A stretch of DNA of 64,000 bases from G963701675 sp963701675. Its GTDB lineage: Bacteria > Planctomycetota > Planctomycetia > Gemmatales > Gemmataceae. Shown here piece by piece: positions 16,785 to 27,493 of the stretch. The stretch is taken from positions 6,138,001 through 6,202,000 of the forward strand of contig OY969623.1 in NCBI GenBank assembly GCA_963701675.1, given 5' to 3'. Under the pieces are notes generated by a model. That model saw only the letters and a program-made list of their open reading frames with translations. It searched no databases and had not been told where the DNA came from. Within the stretch, counting starts at the first letter, position 1. Each line of letters begins with the position of its first letter. Made by a program: the position numbers and the translations under genes.

Positions 16785-16830
16785 GGGTTCTTCAGCTACG
16801 AAGGCCGCGGCATTCGCATCGGGCAGTACA
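16785..16830 (+). pseudogene. Alpha/beta-hydrolase strand fragment, plus strand
   Basis: VGFFSYEGRGIRIG is the kind of sequence expected just after the N-terminal domain of the hydrolase encoded on the opposite strand at 16880-17176. Here it lies on the plus strand and in the wrong order, suggesting a small inversion. Confidence 0.4.
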
Positions 16831-16879
16831 TCGGCATCGGTTTCACCCGCGGCCGCGTGAAGGCCGGATTGCTTCTGTA

Positions 16880-17176
16880 TCACCTCAATAGCGCTGAGGG
16901 CGTCGCTTGGCCCTTCCGCCGTTTCTGGTCCACCGTGGCTCCCTCCGCGGTCTGCACTGAAATCACGATGGCGCGGGGTGAACCGGACGCCGGTAATGTC
17001 AGCTTGCCGAACATCTCGTGGCCGTCGCGCGATTTGAAGTGAATTTCCGTCGTCCTCGTTTGCACAGGACACTCTTGAACCGGATCCTTGGCGTTTGCAA
17101 AGCAGGCACTGAGTAAGAGGAATAATCCCGATGCTCCGAGCAGAGTGCAGAGATTTTGCAGCACACGACTCCTCAT
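16880..17176 (-). pseudogene. N-terminal part of a secreted alpha/beta hydrolase
   Basis: Starts MRSRVLQNLCTLLGASGLFL, a signal or lipoprotein peptide with Cys in LLSACFA. Next come TEIHFKSRDGHEMFGKLTLP and PRAIVISVQTAEGATVDQKR, the first strands of an alpha/beta hydrolase with the usual tail-fibre of Arg/Lys after the second strand. The frame then closes before the nucleophile elbow. Other pieces lie downstream on the opposite strand. No catalytic residues remain. Confidence 0.6.
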
Positions 17177-17488
17177 CAGGCAAGTATGCCCACAGTGACT
17201 TCGGCCAACTGGGCCCCGCGTAGCCTGCAACTGAACTTTGAATTCGACCTGGAATGTTATGACGCCGAGTTGGCCACCGCACTCGAAACAGGTGTCTAGC
17301 AGAAACTCGAACACGCCCAGAGTCTCACACTGGCGGACTTAGACAATAGAAGCTTGCACGTAAAGCTCCGCGACGGCATGGCGAGGCTCTTGACGCCGTA
17401 CCTGTAGCCCACAACGCATCGAGGAGATACCACGCTTTTCGAAGCGCCGACGCCGCGGCAGCGTACGCACCGCAGCGTGCTTGCCACA

Positions 17489-17671
17489 TCACTTTGGCAC
17501 GACTGTATGAATAATCCCGAAGTAGATCTCGTCAGGCGCCGCGCCTTTCAATGAGCACACTTTGCCGATGCCTTGATCGGTGAGGCGGGTGACGTGGCAG
17601 GTGGACATGAGGGTGCGGTCTTCGAGGGGTTCGAGATTCAACCGCCGCGAGGCATGTGCGAGCCGGGACAT
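17489..17671 (-). pseudogene. Orphan N-terminus of a choice-of-anchor-Q type secreted protein
   Basis: A 60-aa frame: MSRLAHASRRLNLEPLEDRT then LMSTCHVTRLTDQGIGKVC. The two intact genes at 44-46.9 kb begin almost identically (LEDRTLLSTCHVTR, then DAGIGMG) and go on for about 440 more residues. Here the sequence diverges after about 40 residues and stops. It may still be exported as a short peptide. Confidence 0.65.
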
Positions 17672-18420
17672 TGTGTCTTCCTCTGCTCTTGAAGGGTGAA
17701 GGGTTACCAGCCCGGCATCGTACCATCCGTGCGAGGGCGGGACAACGTGTTAGCGATTCCAATTTCGCTGTGCCGCCTAGTCATATCCTACCGATTCCAG
17801 GCGGTGCATTAGTTTGGCTTTTCTGTTGGTGGCTTAGTGGCTTCGCATTCCTTACATCGCTTACCTGTTGTAGGCAGGGCGTTTCTCATGGCGTAATCTG
17901 TTACTGGCCACTTACGACAAGTTGGGCACCAGTGCCAAACATCAGTTTTAAATCGTCGCCGAACGCACGTTGAAATGTCCATGACTCACCCGTGAAAATG
18001 GCTTTCCGTTAGGTGGCCATCACCACGAGTGGTGGTCAGGTAAGGGAAGTGTTGGGCGGCTCATTGTATCAGGCGCAGGGCAGCTGCCCCAACCCGCTTT
18101 TGATAAATTCACCGACCAGACATGAAGAAGACTCATTCCAAATCGAAGAAGCCCTCACGCAAGCCGCCGCAGACCGAGCGCCGCGGCAAATCGGCGCCGG
18201 CCGCTCGGAGATTGACCTGTTTTCGGTGCATGGGGCAGTTGATGCCGCCAGTGCCACAGCGTTTCAGCTGCGATGGTTACTGCGGTTCCGAACGCGCTCC
18301 GGGGAAGAGATCGCGTCATCGCGGCACACGCCAGACCAAAAATCAGAAAGTGCCGGCATCCGAAGGGGGGCACGCTTTAACGTCCCCCGACTAGACGCTT
18401 ACGTATAATCCGTGAATCCA
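17672..18420. other. Mostly non-coding; possible small Cys-containing protein
   Basis: The only frame with some character is 18122-18394 plus: a basic start (MKKTHSKSKKPSRK) followed by CFRCMGQLMPP and FSCDGYCGS, a possible zinc-ribbon spacing. It has no clear ribosome-binding site and no family I recognise, so I do not call it a gene. Nothing else is seen. Confidence 0.3.
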
Positions 18421-18495
18421 CGGATGTCGGGCGGGCCATTGCGGCCCTAGAAAGAGCGATTGAGTTGGAGCCGACGGACCGGAATACGCACACAG
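18421..18495 (+). pseudogene. Single TPR-repeat fragment
   Basis: The plus strand reads DVGRAIAALERAIELEPTD, the signature of one tetratricopeptide repeat, with no start or neighbouring repeats. It is probably debris from a TPR or kinase-TPR gene. Confidence 0.45.
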
Positions 18496-18556
18496 TGGAA
18501 TGCGGAAAGATGAGGGGCGCATGAAAGCGGACCGGGTCGTCCGAAACGCCGGCGGA

Positions 18557-19057
18557 ATGAGGAACATCACAATGGAATGGCGATGCGCGCTGGGGCTAGT
18601 ACTCACCTACGCACTTGTTGCGATGCCGCTCGGCTGCTCTAACCACGGTGAACCTTCCTCTTTGTTTGATAAGACTCTTGCGGACCTAAGTTATTTAGGA
18701 CACGTCGGTGTCCTCGTTTTGGACAAAGGCGCAACACCTGCCGAACTTCAGTCTTTAGAGTCACTCATCAGCGCCGCGCTCAAATACCATGTTGGTGACA
18801 CTCTGAAGGACGAGGATGATGCCCGTTGGACACGAGACAGGTGGGGCCGTTCATTCAAATGGAATACATCTTCCTCCGAACCCCAAATAGTCGTCCGAAT
18901 TACTTCGAACGGCAGGGATGGACTGTCGCAAAATGGCGAAGGTGACGACCTGTATGTCGAGATTCGCAAGCATACCAATGAACCAGCGAAGATGAAACTC
19001 CGTCCAGCGCGGAAAAGTGTCAACACGCACAAGAGATTAACCCAGGTGCGCTCATGA
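18557..19057 (+). CDS. Predicted lipoprotein with pseudopilin (GspG-like) C-terminus
   Basis: About 166 aa. The N-terminus has a signal (MEWRCALGLVLTYALVAM) and a lipobox PLGC, so it is probably lipid-anchored. The C-terminal half has ARWTRDRWGRSFKW and ITSNGRDGLSQNGEGDDLY. That resembles the D-WG-P-Y and S-G-DG---GEGDD signature of the calcium-binding end of type II secretion major pseudopilins (GspG), but the type IV pilin N-terminal helix is replaced by a lipoprotein signal. Start could be 18557 or 18572. It stands alone among debris; the role is unknown. Confidence 0.55.
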   Translation: MRNITMEWRCALGLVLTYALVAMPLGCSNHGEPSSLFDKTLADLSYLGHVGVLVLDKGATPAELQSLESLISAALKYHVGDTLKDEDDARWTRDRWGRSFKWNTSSSEPQIVVRITSNGRDGLSQNGEGDDLYVEIRKHTNEPAKMKLRPARKSVNTHKRLTQVRS

Positions 19058-19234
19058 GGAATTGACTCACCTGGGTCACGACGATGACACTTCACATCCG
19101 ATACTATTTCAAAGGGGAACCGAGCCAGGGCCAGATTGACCAACGGAACGCCAGCGAAGACACGGACGCGCCGGCAAGAGCCAGTCTCATTTCGAGCGCG
19201 GAGGCTGTTCGGAAAGCACTGTCGTGGTGCTAAC

Positions 19235-20570
19235 CTAGCAGCCGGGCGCGGCGTCCTCAAGATCCAGAATCGATCCCCAATGTGACTGAATTTCGATCGC
19301 GAGCCGAACTTGGCTTCGTGCCGATGACGAACTACCGCCCGCTCGCGCCACTCGATTGAGTCCACTCAAACGTGCAGCAACGCCCTGTGTCACCGGTTCA
19401 CGAACCCCGGTCATTTCCTTGCTACCGAGTGCCGCGAATCTGGTCTGGGCGGGGCTGGCATCGCTCGGTGCGCCGACCTCTAAAGTGCATGTCGTCATTA
19501 ATGCGTGTAGGTTTTCGCCACCCGCTGAACTCGGCGAGGTCCCGTCGAGCGCTGGTTGTGATACCCGCACCGTAAAGATGAGGTCCGCAGGACCCCTTAG
19601 ACCGCCACTACCTGAAGACACAAATTCGTCGATGAATGCCCCGTTCCGACCGCTGTAGCGGAGCACATTGTCCGTCCGGCTGCTGCTCACATACAGATTT
19701 CCGTCTGGCCCAAAGACGAGATCCTGAGGACCGTTAAGTCCGCCACTCCCGGCGCACAAAATTACCGAGGAAGGCGCCCGTCGTACCGTGAAAACGTTTT
19801 ACTGAACTCGAAACATAGTGATCTTCACTGACGTACAAATTACCATCCGGTCCGAATGCCAAGCCTTCGAAGTCGCCTCCGCTTCCACCGGCAAAAAGAC
19901 CACGATACTCCCCCGTTCTCCCGTCGAATCGTTCCACGTTACCCGTTGATTCTGTAATGTAGAGGTCGCCATCTGGTCCGAACGCCATATCGGTGTACCG
20001 GACGCCGTAGTTGAACGTGACAAAGGAGCCGAGGAAAGCACCAGTTTGCCCATCGTAACGAAGTACTTTGTCGTCTGCCGTTCCCGCTCCAGACCAGACG
20101 AGGATGTACAGGTTGCCGTCGGGTCCGAATTGCATATCCGCCGGCCGACTTAGCCCTCCGGAACCCTTGGGAACAAAGGTATCAAAATAGGCACCATTAG
20201 TGACCAGATGTCGCTGGACTTTGCCGGGTTCACCGAACGCGCTGAGCGATTTGCAGACGTAGAGTTTGCCGTCGCTTCCGATGGCCATTCCGGTGTACGC
20301 ACCGTACTGTCCGCCGCTGCTCGCCGGAATGAAAACCCTGCGGAACTCACCGGTCTTGCCGTCGTAGCGAAGAATCTCCGGCTTCGGCAAGCTGAGACTG
20401 CTGACCAGCAAGTCCACGCTGAGCAGTGCGCGATCTTCCAAGGATTCCAGCATTGGTCGTAGTGGGAGCGGCCGCCGCTGCTTAGCGGCGCGTTGAGAGA
20501 GGCGTGCATGACCGATTGGAGGAACGTTTCGGCCATACCGGAAAAAACCGCGTGCCGTAACAAGCCACAC
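19235..20570 (-). pseudogene. NHL-repeat secreted protein with planctomycete motif, frameshifted
   Basis: The upstream part (20570-19734) has the motif MLESLEDRALLSVD near residue 40. Several beta-propeller repeats follow with the phrase FGPDGNLYV or GSDGKLYV about every 45 residues, as in NHL/SMP-30-like secreted proteins. The frame ends at VRREWRT, but shifting at about 19750 restores AGSGGLNGPQDLVFGPDG and two more repeats before the similarity fades after about 19560. The first frame starts at a GTG. It was probably an extracellular propeller of over 400 residues. The break may be decay or a sequencing indel. Confidence 0.7.
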
Positions 20571-20770
20571 GATAGTAAACCCTCAGGGTGAGTCGGCCAG
20601 GAGCGCTCGGTCAATGATCGCGCGAACCTTCCATCGTTCTGATCCGTGCTGGTGCAGGACTATAGATTCAGGCTACGATCCCGTCAAGATCGTCAGGCCA
20701 GGGCTTTAGAACTGATCCGAATCTAGCTCCCCTCCGGCCGCGCCGGAGGCTCAGGGGCTGCGGCAACATG

Positions 20771-20890
20771 TCAAAAAGAATCCGGCAGCGAACGTCTGCA
20801 CCAGGACATCCCGTGCGTGCGCGACCTCGCTGAGGCGGGCGACCATGATTTGGCTGATGCGCACCCGGCTGACATGTGGCGATTGGCCCG
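20771..20890 (-). pseudogene. Short remnant of the recombinase-associated HTH gene
   Basis: The minus strand reads SPHVSRVRISQIMVARLSEV, matching the LGHVSRARVSHILSLL segment of the intact HTH protein at 1180-1554. Only about 35 residues are recognisable. The rest of 20640-21540 shows no gene. Confidence 0.5.
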
Positions 20891-21581
20891 ATGACCCGGC
20901 ATGATCGTGCGGCCTTGGAGCCAGGCTCGGCTGAACTCTGAACCTAACCGCGTCCAATATCGTCTTGTTGATCGAGGCACATAAATCAACGCGATAAGTT
21001 CACCGCACCGAATGGGCAGGGTGCAGCCGCTCGATCCGCCTCCGCGATGATGCACCGGCACGACTCCACCAACTACAGCGCCGCTCAGCAGGCGCTCACG
21101 CAGCGCAGGGAAACGGGCATACCAGTCGTCAGGGGACGATGGCTGGCCTAATTCCTCCACGCCGGAACGCTTCAAGATAGGTTTGTTCACTTCTTGGTGA
21201 GACAACTAGCACACCAACGGCGCTAGTGTAAATAGCGACTAACTTGCCGCCACAAAGGAAAAACAGCCATGTTCCGTCCATTGCTCAACGTGCGCGCATC
21301 GATCCATCACCGTTGTAGCCAAGTCCCCGATCGGCTCAGAACGCCAAACAACCGCAATGTCTGCGCTCGGGCCACCGGCGCAATCTTGTCGGTGATAGAG
21401 TGCAAATCCCGCAACCGTTGCGGGATTAGACCGGTCAACCTAAAAACAAGTTGGGCGGACCGCAGGTGGGCGCGATTCCCTTTCTTGTTGAACTGACCCA
21501 CTCCCGTGTGACCAGAATCCCGGAAGTGTGGTACGCAAATAGACATGTGTCGTGGCTTTGTACACACAGCGGAGGATGCAC

Positions 21582-24104
21582 ATGAAGTACGGCAAATCAA
21601 GCTCAGGTTCTATCCCGGTGGCCGCCGACTCGGAGATCGCCCGGTGGACGCGAGGACGTTCTCGAGGCCGCACCAGACCCATCGAGGCGGTGGAGATGGA
21701 TGGGCGACCCCAAAGTGTTTTCGTTGCTGACCAGCTTCTTGTAGATGGCAGAGATCGCGACTTGGTGGACGACCTAGTCGAGCGTTATGGGGCTGAGGTG
21801 ATTCCCCGCAAACCTCTTCCACCGGCACCGGAGGGCCTGGGCCCCAAGAGTGGCGTAGTACTCAAGAACATGCCTCTGCCGTTTCTTTTGCGCGTGAGCA
21901 ATGCCCCTGCTGCGTCGAAGCGCGGGGCGGAACTGCTGCGTGCGTCTCTTTCCCCAACCATGTCCGTGACCTCGGAATCGGCAGCGAGACTGGTCGGTCT
22001 GGTGGCTGAACTCGCCGCCGACGGCAAGGAGGTCGGACTCAATGTGGTCTCGACCGCCTTGGAACTCCCCCTGAGGAATCCCACGGATTGGATGCCGGTC
22101 GACCCGCTTTCAGTTGCCGCCTATATAGGCAGGGCTCGCGTCATAGCCGCATGGCAGCTCATTGAGGCGTTTCGTGAATTGCGCCCCACGAGGCCGGTTA
22201 CCATTAGGGATCCTTGACACGGGCTTCTGGCTGAACGGCTTTGACGCCGGCGTCGTCAATGGCCAGCTAGGGTCGGACTTCGGCTCTCCGTCAATAGCCC
22301 GTGGCACGGAAACAAATCGGCGAGCGTGGCGGCCGCAAAGGTGGGAAATGGCTTGGGCGCGTCGGGAGTCGGCGGAACGGTTGCGCGGCCGGTGTTGTTC
22401 AAGACGGACGGATCGCTCGATTACTACTTCCGCTGCTTGCACGTCTGCCTGGCCTGGGGTCTAGACGTGCTGAACATGTCGCTTACGTTTACGGGGCCCG
22501 AGTTTTTTTTCCCGTCAACTGCCTGGGATTTGAACTTCCAGTACGCCTTTGACGCGGGCCTGATCATGGTTGCCGGAGCCGGGAACGATCACAAACGCCT
22601 TCCCGAGGACGACAACCCCCGTCCGGCGACCCGCACCCCGGGAACGATCACCGTCGGCGCGCTCGACGGTGCCGACCAACCCAAATCGGACTCTAATTAT
22701 GGATCCTCGATCAACGTCTGGGCGCCCACGGACATCCCGGTGATCCCGGACGAGAACAGCCCATTTGGCAGTACGTTCGCTGGTACGTCCGCCTCTGCGC
22801 CTTTCGTCAGCGGCATCATGGCGATGATGCGGGCCGTCGCGCCGATCAACACGCTGAGCGCGCCGCGAGCCAAGCAACTCCTGGAAGAGAGTGGGTGGCG
22901 CGTACCGGGCCTAGTCGGCGTCGACGCTTACGCCGCGGTACTGGCGGCCATGGGTGGCCGGCTGCCCGATGACGAGTCCGAGGCCCACGCCACCCCGCAA
23001 ACCGCCCGACAACTCACAGCAGGCGCTGGGGGCGTGCTGATGCCTTTCCGCCGGCCCTCTGATCCGCGTCGGGACGTGCTCTCCTCCAACACTCGTTCGA
23101 ACTGGTACAAGTTTGAGGCTCCCGCGTTCTCGCGGTTCGATCTGCAATTGAGTTCTTACGAAAAGCTTGGCCCAGTGTTAGTGACACTGGAGCCCGACGA
23201 CGACTCCAGCCGCGCCCTGGCCGAGATGGTGGAAACCCACTCCCCCGGTTTCACGCGCCTCGTGGGGCTGATTTCCCCCGGTTCATACCGGGTTCACGTC
23301 CGCGGTCCGTTGAATATGTACGAACTCGCGGTGAGCTTGGCGGATGTTCCTCTGGTCGCCGATCAATTCGAGCCGAATGAAAGTTTCGAGACCAGCACGC
23401 GCTTCCAGCTTCGCGAGCCCGGCTGCCCGCTGGCGAGTCCTTTCAGCCTGGCGCAACCGGCAGGCATTTACGATCTCACGCTTCATACGCCCAACGACAG
23501 GGACTTCTTCCGGATTGACCCGGTCGTAGCGAATCCGCTCAGCAAGCCGGTGATGCGCGTCAGCCTATCAGATCTGCCGCTCGATATCACGCTCTTCGAC
23601 GCGGCACGTAATGTAATCACCAAGCAAGTAGGCGTGCGCTCGACGAAGCTGTCGTTACCGCGCGCGGAAATCAGCTTCATCGAGATCTCCGGCGCCGGCG
23701 CAACGCGCTATCGCTTGACGCTTCGCTTGGAAATAGACCAGGCACGCCTTCCGGGACCGATTCAGGAGCAAGCGTTGATACCGCTGCCGGACTTGGGCTA
23801 TCCGCCCTTCCGCGTTGACCAGGAAATCAATCATGTTCTTTTCCAGGTCGACGCTTCACGGCCGGCGGGAGTGCTGGCGCTCGCCGCAGTCGAGGGTCAA
23901 CCGATGAAGGTGGAGTTGCTGGACAACACAGGCACAGCGGTGCGCATGGCCCAGCGTCGAGAGAATTCCTTGCACGAGTCCGTCGAACTCGACGTGCAGG
24001 GCCTGCAACCGGGCGTCCATGTGCTGAGAGTGGGGCATGCGGACGCGCGGGCAAGCCTGAGCGCAACTCCTCTCAATGTGCAGGTGTTGCCATCATTCGC
24101 ATAG
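21582..24104 (+). pseudogene. S8 (subtilisin-like) serine protease with two compensating frameshifts
   Basis: The ATG at 21582 has GGAGG 6 nt upstream (MKYGKSSSGSIPV). Residues to about 205 form a propeptide-like N-terminus. At about 22203 the frame must gain one base for VTI-GILDTGFWLNG (catalytic Asp), and at about 22280 it must lose it for VNSPWHGNKSASVA (catalytic His). From there the frame is intact: IMVAGAGNDH (oxyanion Asn), GTSASAPFVSG (catalytic Ser near 22794), then a long C-terminal region with PPC-like domains (FEPNESFETSTRF, NDRDFFRI). The total is 2523 nt, a multiple of three. All triad residues are present, so the gene may be functional if the two indels are errors. Confidence 0.75.
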
Positions 24105-24109
24105 GTTGG

Positions 24110-24240
24110 ATTTTCCCGATGGCCTGCTCGGCCAGCGGCAATGCCTTGTCATATTTTCCGGCTCTGCCGTAGACCTGAGCCAAGGCCGGCTCGCGCATCA
24201 ACGCCTCGGCTTGCCTTTTCTCAAATCGTACTTGCAAAGC
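24110..24240 (-). pseudogene. TPR fragment, minus strand
   Basis: The minus strand encodes LMREPALAQVYGRAGKYDKA followed by LPLAEQAIGK, a TPR unit of the kind found at the end of planctomycete kinase-TPR proteins. It overlaps nothing else and has no start. Related debris lies on the plus strand at 24487-24760. Confidence 0.5.
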
Positions 24241-24361
24241 GCCGCGCGCGAGAGGATACCAATCTGTGCGGCCTCAGATGGGACGGCTGCTACTAGTTCT
24301 GTGACGCCCCTAGGCGCCGGAAGTTTCACCGTGAAGGTGCTGCCATTCCCCTGACCCAACC

Positions 24362-24480
24362 GATGCAGAAGGGCGCGATCACGCGATCCGGTCGAACGTG
24401 CGGATTGTTCTTTCAGATTCAGGGACCACGTCTGCTCAAGGCATATGCCATTTGGATTAGCGACGAACATCGCATTCTAC
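24362..24480 (+). pseudogene. Fragment duplicated from the conserved 98-aa gene at 48750
   Basis: About 119 bp nearly identical to 48848-48965, encoding ITRSGRTCGLFFQIQGPRLL then KAYAIWISDEHRI. The start and end of the gene are missing. The divergence (AIWISDEH against AVWSSEEH) suggests two copies of one family rather than a very recent copy. Confidence 0.75.
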
Positions 24481-24486
24481 ACGTCG

Positions 24487-24760
24487 GTACGAAACCGCCA
24501 ACGGGCTGGCGCGGGGCATCCAACGCTTCCTAGACGACGAACCGGTGGAAGCGGGGCCGCCGTCGGCCGTATACCGATGCGGAAGTTCACCCGCAAACAC
24601 CGGAAATTGATCGGCGCTACGGGCCTCGTCGCACTGATTCTCGTCGTGGCGAGCGCTGTAAGCATGGGGCAGGCGATCAGAGCAACACGGGCGGAACAGC
24701 GCCACGCTCAAAACGATCGGGCGGATGAAGAAGCGGCCAGCGCCGGAGCGTCAGTACTAC
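24487..24760 (+). pseudogene. Ser/Thr-kinase fragment (end of kinase domain plus membrane helix)
   Basis: The plus strand reads RYETANGLARGIQRFLDDEP, the end of a planctomycete Ser/Thr kinase domain. After a frame change comes RKFTRKHRKLIGATGLVALI and a hydrophobic segment to SMGQAIRATRAEQ, the juxtamembrane region. The kinase lobes and sensor domain are absent. Confidence 0.65.
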
Positions 24761-24775
24761 GACAGCCAACAAACA

Positions 24776-25294
24776 TCATGGAATCGTGGTCAGCCGGCCC
24801 GCAAATTCGACGGTGAACGTCTTAGTAAAGACATTTGCCGTTGCAACAGCGACTGCCTGACCCGTCGCATGTGCGAACTGGCCTGTTCCGCGGAGGACAA
24901 CCAAATCCGCTCTGAACGCGATATTACCTAGTGGGCTGATCGGAAGGACGCTCTCGGTAATGGCGTAGCTCCCGATGATTTGATCACCGTTTGCAGCAGT
25001 GAACGTGCCAATCCATTTCGGAACCTTGACAATCACCTGCATATTGGCCAAATCGAACTCGACTTCCGGAAAACTAAAGGTCGCCACAATTCGACCGAGA
25101 TGAGAAACGCGCCCGGTCCCAGTGCAGTCCAGCTGCCACAATGATTCCGTATCCGAGAGGGGGATTGGATTCACCACCCCTCTGAACTTGCCTTTGACGG
25201 ACGCGGTTTCGTCAGCCCACACCGGGGTCGGATCTGCCGGCGAGAAGAGGACGGTCGGGATCATCAAACCAAGGCACAAACCAAGGCGTTTCAT
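24776..25294 (-). CDS. Secreted beta-barrel-like protein of unknown function
   Basis: A 172-aa protein with a clear signal peptide (MKRLGLCLGLMIPTVLFSP, cleavage near PVWADE). The mature part is rich in beta strands with Gly turns: LDCTGTGRVSHLGRIVATFS, TAANGDQIIGSYAITES and a final GTGQFAHATGQAVAVATA. The last phrase resembles the conserved turn of small secreted barrels of the allene-oxide-cyclase/dirigent-like type; this is a resemblance only. GGAGAC precedes the ATG at 25294. It stands alone. Confidence 0.65.
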   Translation of the reverse strand: MKRLGLCLGLMIPTVLFSPADPTPVWADETASVKGKFRGVVNPIPLSDTESLWQLDCTGTGRVSHLGRIVATFSFPEVEFDLANMQVIVKVPKWIGTFTAANGDQIIGSYAITESVLPISPLGNIAFRADLVVLRGTGQFAHATGQAVAVATANVFTKTFTVEFAGRLTTIP

Positions 25295-25599
25295 CGGAAG
25301 TCTCCTTGTAGGCGGAACGGAATATGCTCGGACATACTACACACAGAGGAAATAACCATCGGCGCCGAGAACCCGTCATTGCCCGGAGCCTTTTCTTGCG
25401 ATAGGTCGAAATTCGCCGAAAGGTCAAGTCTCCAAACATCTGTAAAGACGGCGGTCTGAGCTACGCAGCGGTGAACAGGTCACGCACGTTTTTTCCCATC
25501 GCTTTTCGCACGCGGATGTACGATAAACGCCGAGTCGCCGCGCACCTTGCCGCCACCTCTTTTCGGGCGCAATTCATCTCGGAGTTTGTGGAAGGCATT

Positions 25600-25852
25600 A
25601 CGCTCGGTGAGCGTCACTAACAGGCGCCAGAGTCTCGCTGCCGGTATGCGTCCCGAACTACATGTCCCCGCCGGAGCCTTTCATGCCGCTCGAATACGGT
25701 CGGGGGATTACGCCTTGCTCGGGACCTCTGTGTGGGCACGGGCTGAGCCGTCCGATGTTGAAATGGGAATCGTGCGAGAATTGATGGTGACTTATCCGTC
25801 CGCGACCCAGTTGATAAGAGAGTTTACACGACGCGACGTTTTAGGTAAGTAG
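25600..25852 (+). pseudogene. C-terminal fragment of a cupin_5 (DUF985) protein
   Basis: HVPAGAFHAARIRSGDYALL, GTSVWARAEPSDVEMGI and LMVTYPSATQLIREFT match the C-terminal half of DUF985 cupins (PAG-wqa--l--g-yaLlG-tVapgF---d-elg--a-L---yP----lir-Lt). The N-terminal half with the metal-binding His residues is missing. Confidence 0.65.
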
Positions 25853-25859
25853 ACGGGTT

Positions 25860-26500
25860 CGTCATCCCAAGAAGAAGCAATCCACCTGGAAGACATTTCT
25901 GATGTCGGGAACGTCCGACTGCGTCATCCAGGTTTGAATCGGGATCGGGAGCTCTTCGCCTTGGCCTGTGGCGCCAGCCCCCCTGTCAATAACTGGGGCG
26001 GATTTTTGCTGGATCAACCGCCTCCAAGGTGATCCGTGGAAAGCGCCCGAGGCTCGGCCAGTTGAGTTCCCGTACGCAGGGGGCCCACCAGTTCCACCCA
26101 CTTTTGAGGCGTTCGGAACGGTTGAAGAGGCAGGGTCACTGCGATTCAGTGGCGTGTCGCCCCACACATTATTCGTTAGTGGTGACGGTACAACGATCTC
26201 AGTACCTGGCATCGTGGTCGAGAATCCGCCACCCAAAGCGCGACGCGAGAAGCGCGTTGAGGCTTAGCTTGCGCATGCCCGCCGTCCCGGATGCTGCCAG
26301 CAAAGGAGTTGTCGAACATGTCGCCGCTGTCTGCCCGCGCGCCCGCGTGCGATCCGAGGACGGTCGTGGGCGTTCGACACGCCGTTCAAATGGACCAAGC
26401 AGGTGGCCTCGCCCATCCCGCGCGTTATCGTGGACCCAAATTGGCGGATGCGCGAGCGGACGCAAAGTGACGGCTGCTGCTTTGCGCCTTTGCGTAAGGC
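25860..26500. other. Stretch with no supported gene; short echo of the left-end repeat
   Basis: Overlapping open frames on both strands lack recognisable motifs. At 25984-26013 the sequence CTGTCAATAACTGGGGCGGA, followed by TTTTTGCTG, resembles the start of the left-end module (near 75-105). This suggests another remnant of that element. Confidence 0.35.
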
Positions 26501-26507
26501 CCTTACC

Positions 26508-27395
26508 TCACGGCACATAGTAATGCCAGTTGTATCCCAGGTCCACGCTCGCGCCCGGCTCGAGCTTGACTTGCCAGGTAATCCGCCCGACACCGTTGAA
26601 GTGATACCACCAGTCGTTCCAGCTATAGTTGCGCCACCAGTGGGGATACTGATACCCCGCTCCGTAGCCGTCGTCCTCGAACATGTTAACCATCTCGGAC
26701 TTTCCATCATGGTCGGCGCCGTCGATGTTGCCGAGCACGTTGCGGACGATCTCCAGCTCGACGGTCGTCTTGCGGTGGTTGACTAGGTGGATTTCCCCGG
26801 CCAATTCGACCCGCCGATAACTATGACCATTCCAGTTCGCGACGTTGGGAATCCGCTTGTCGAACTTCATTGTGAGCACATTACGAAACTCACTTGGCGC
26901 TAGTTTGGTTTGGTACTTCCCAGGGAAGCGTACATCTTGAATTCGCCCAAACGGGACAACGCGTGTCGCTTCCGCCGTCTTGAGCAGCATGAGATCGGTG
27001 GCGTAACGCGGCGACGCCGGCGGGCTGGGCGGCTCCAGCGCCTCCACGTCATCCGGATCGCGGGTCAGGAAGCCGACGATGGTCGCCGGGTGGGGGGCGC
27101 CGTTATGATCGGTAATGATCGCCTCGGTGCCGATGTTGGCTTGCACGACTTCGCGAAGAGTCACCGCGGTGCGCTCGGCGGCGAGGCGTTTTCGCCCCGC
27201 GGTGACGCTAGTCAGCTTCACACGGGCGTCGGCCGCATACGGCCAGAACGTTCCGATCACGGGTGTCGGCAACTGATCGAGCACCCGTGGCCGCTCGCGC
27301 CCGTTGCCATGCGGCCCTCGTGAAGCATTAAGGCATGGCCGTCCTTGAAGACTGTAGTCTCCTTGCCGGGGCGCACGTTTCGGCTGGCCATTCAA
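26508..27395 (-). pseudogene. DUF4139-like protein, N-terminus lost and frameshifted
   Basis: The readable part begins near 27390 with ETTVFKDGHALMLHEGRMA in one frame. It changes frame at about 27300 to VLDQLPTPVIGTFWPYAAD, then runs intact to ATRVVPFGRIQDVRFPG, RKTTVELEIVRNVLG and GVGRITWQVKLEPGASVDLG. The C-terminus resembles the DUF4139 type of surface-associated beta protein. There is no signal peptide or convincing start, so the 5' end is missing. The frame change equals one lost base. Confidence 0.6.
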
Positions 27396-27493
27396 AGCTA
27401 TCGAGTCCCTGGCGGCATGTATTGGATAGCTCGTCGCCGGTGCACTTGTTGACCAGGATGCTGGCCATAACTGTAAGGAAACTCGCAGTCGGG

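Noticed and set aside
25968..26267. 99-aa plus-strand frame
   Set aside because: Overlaps a competing minus-strand frame, and neither has recognisable motifs.
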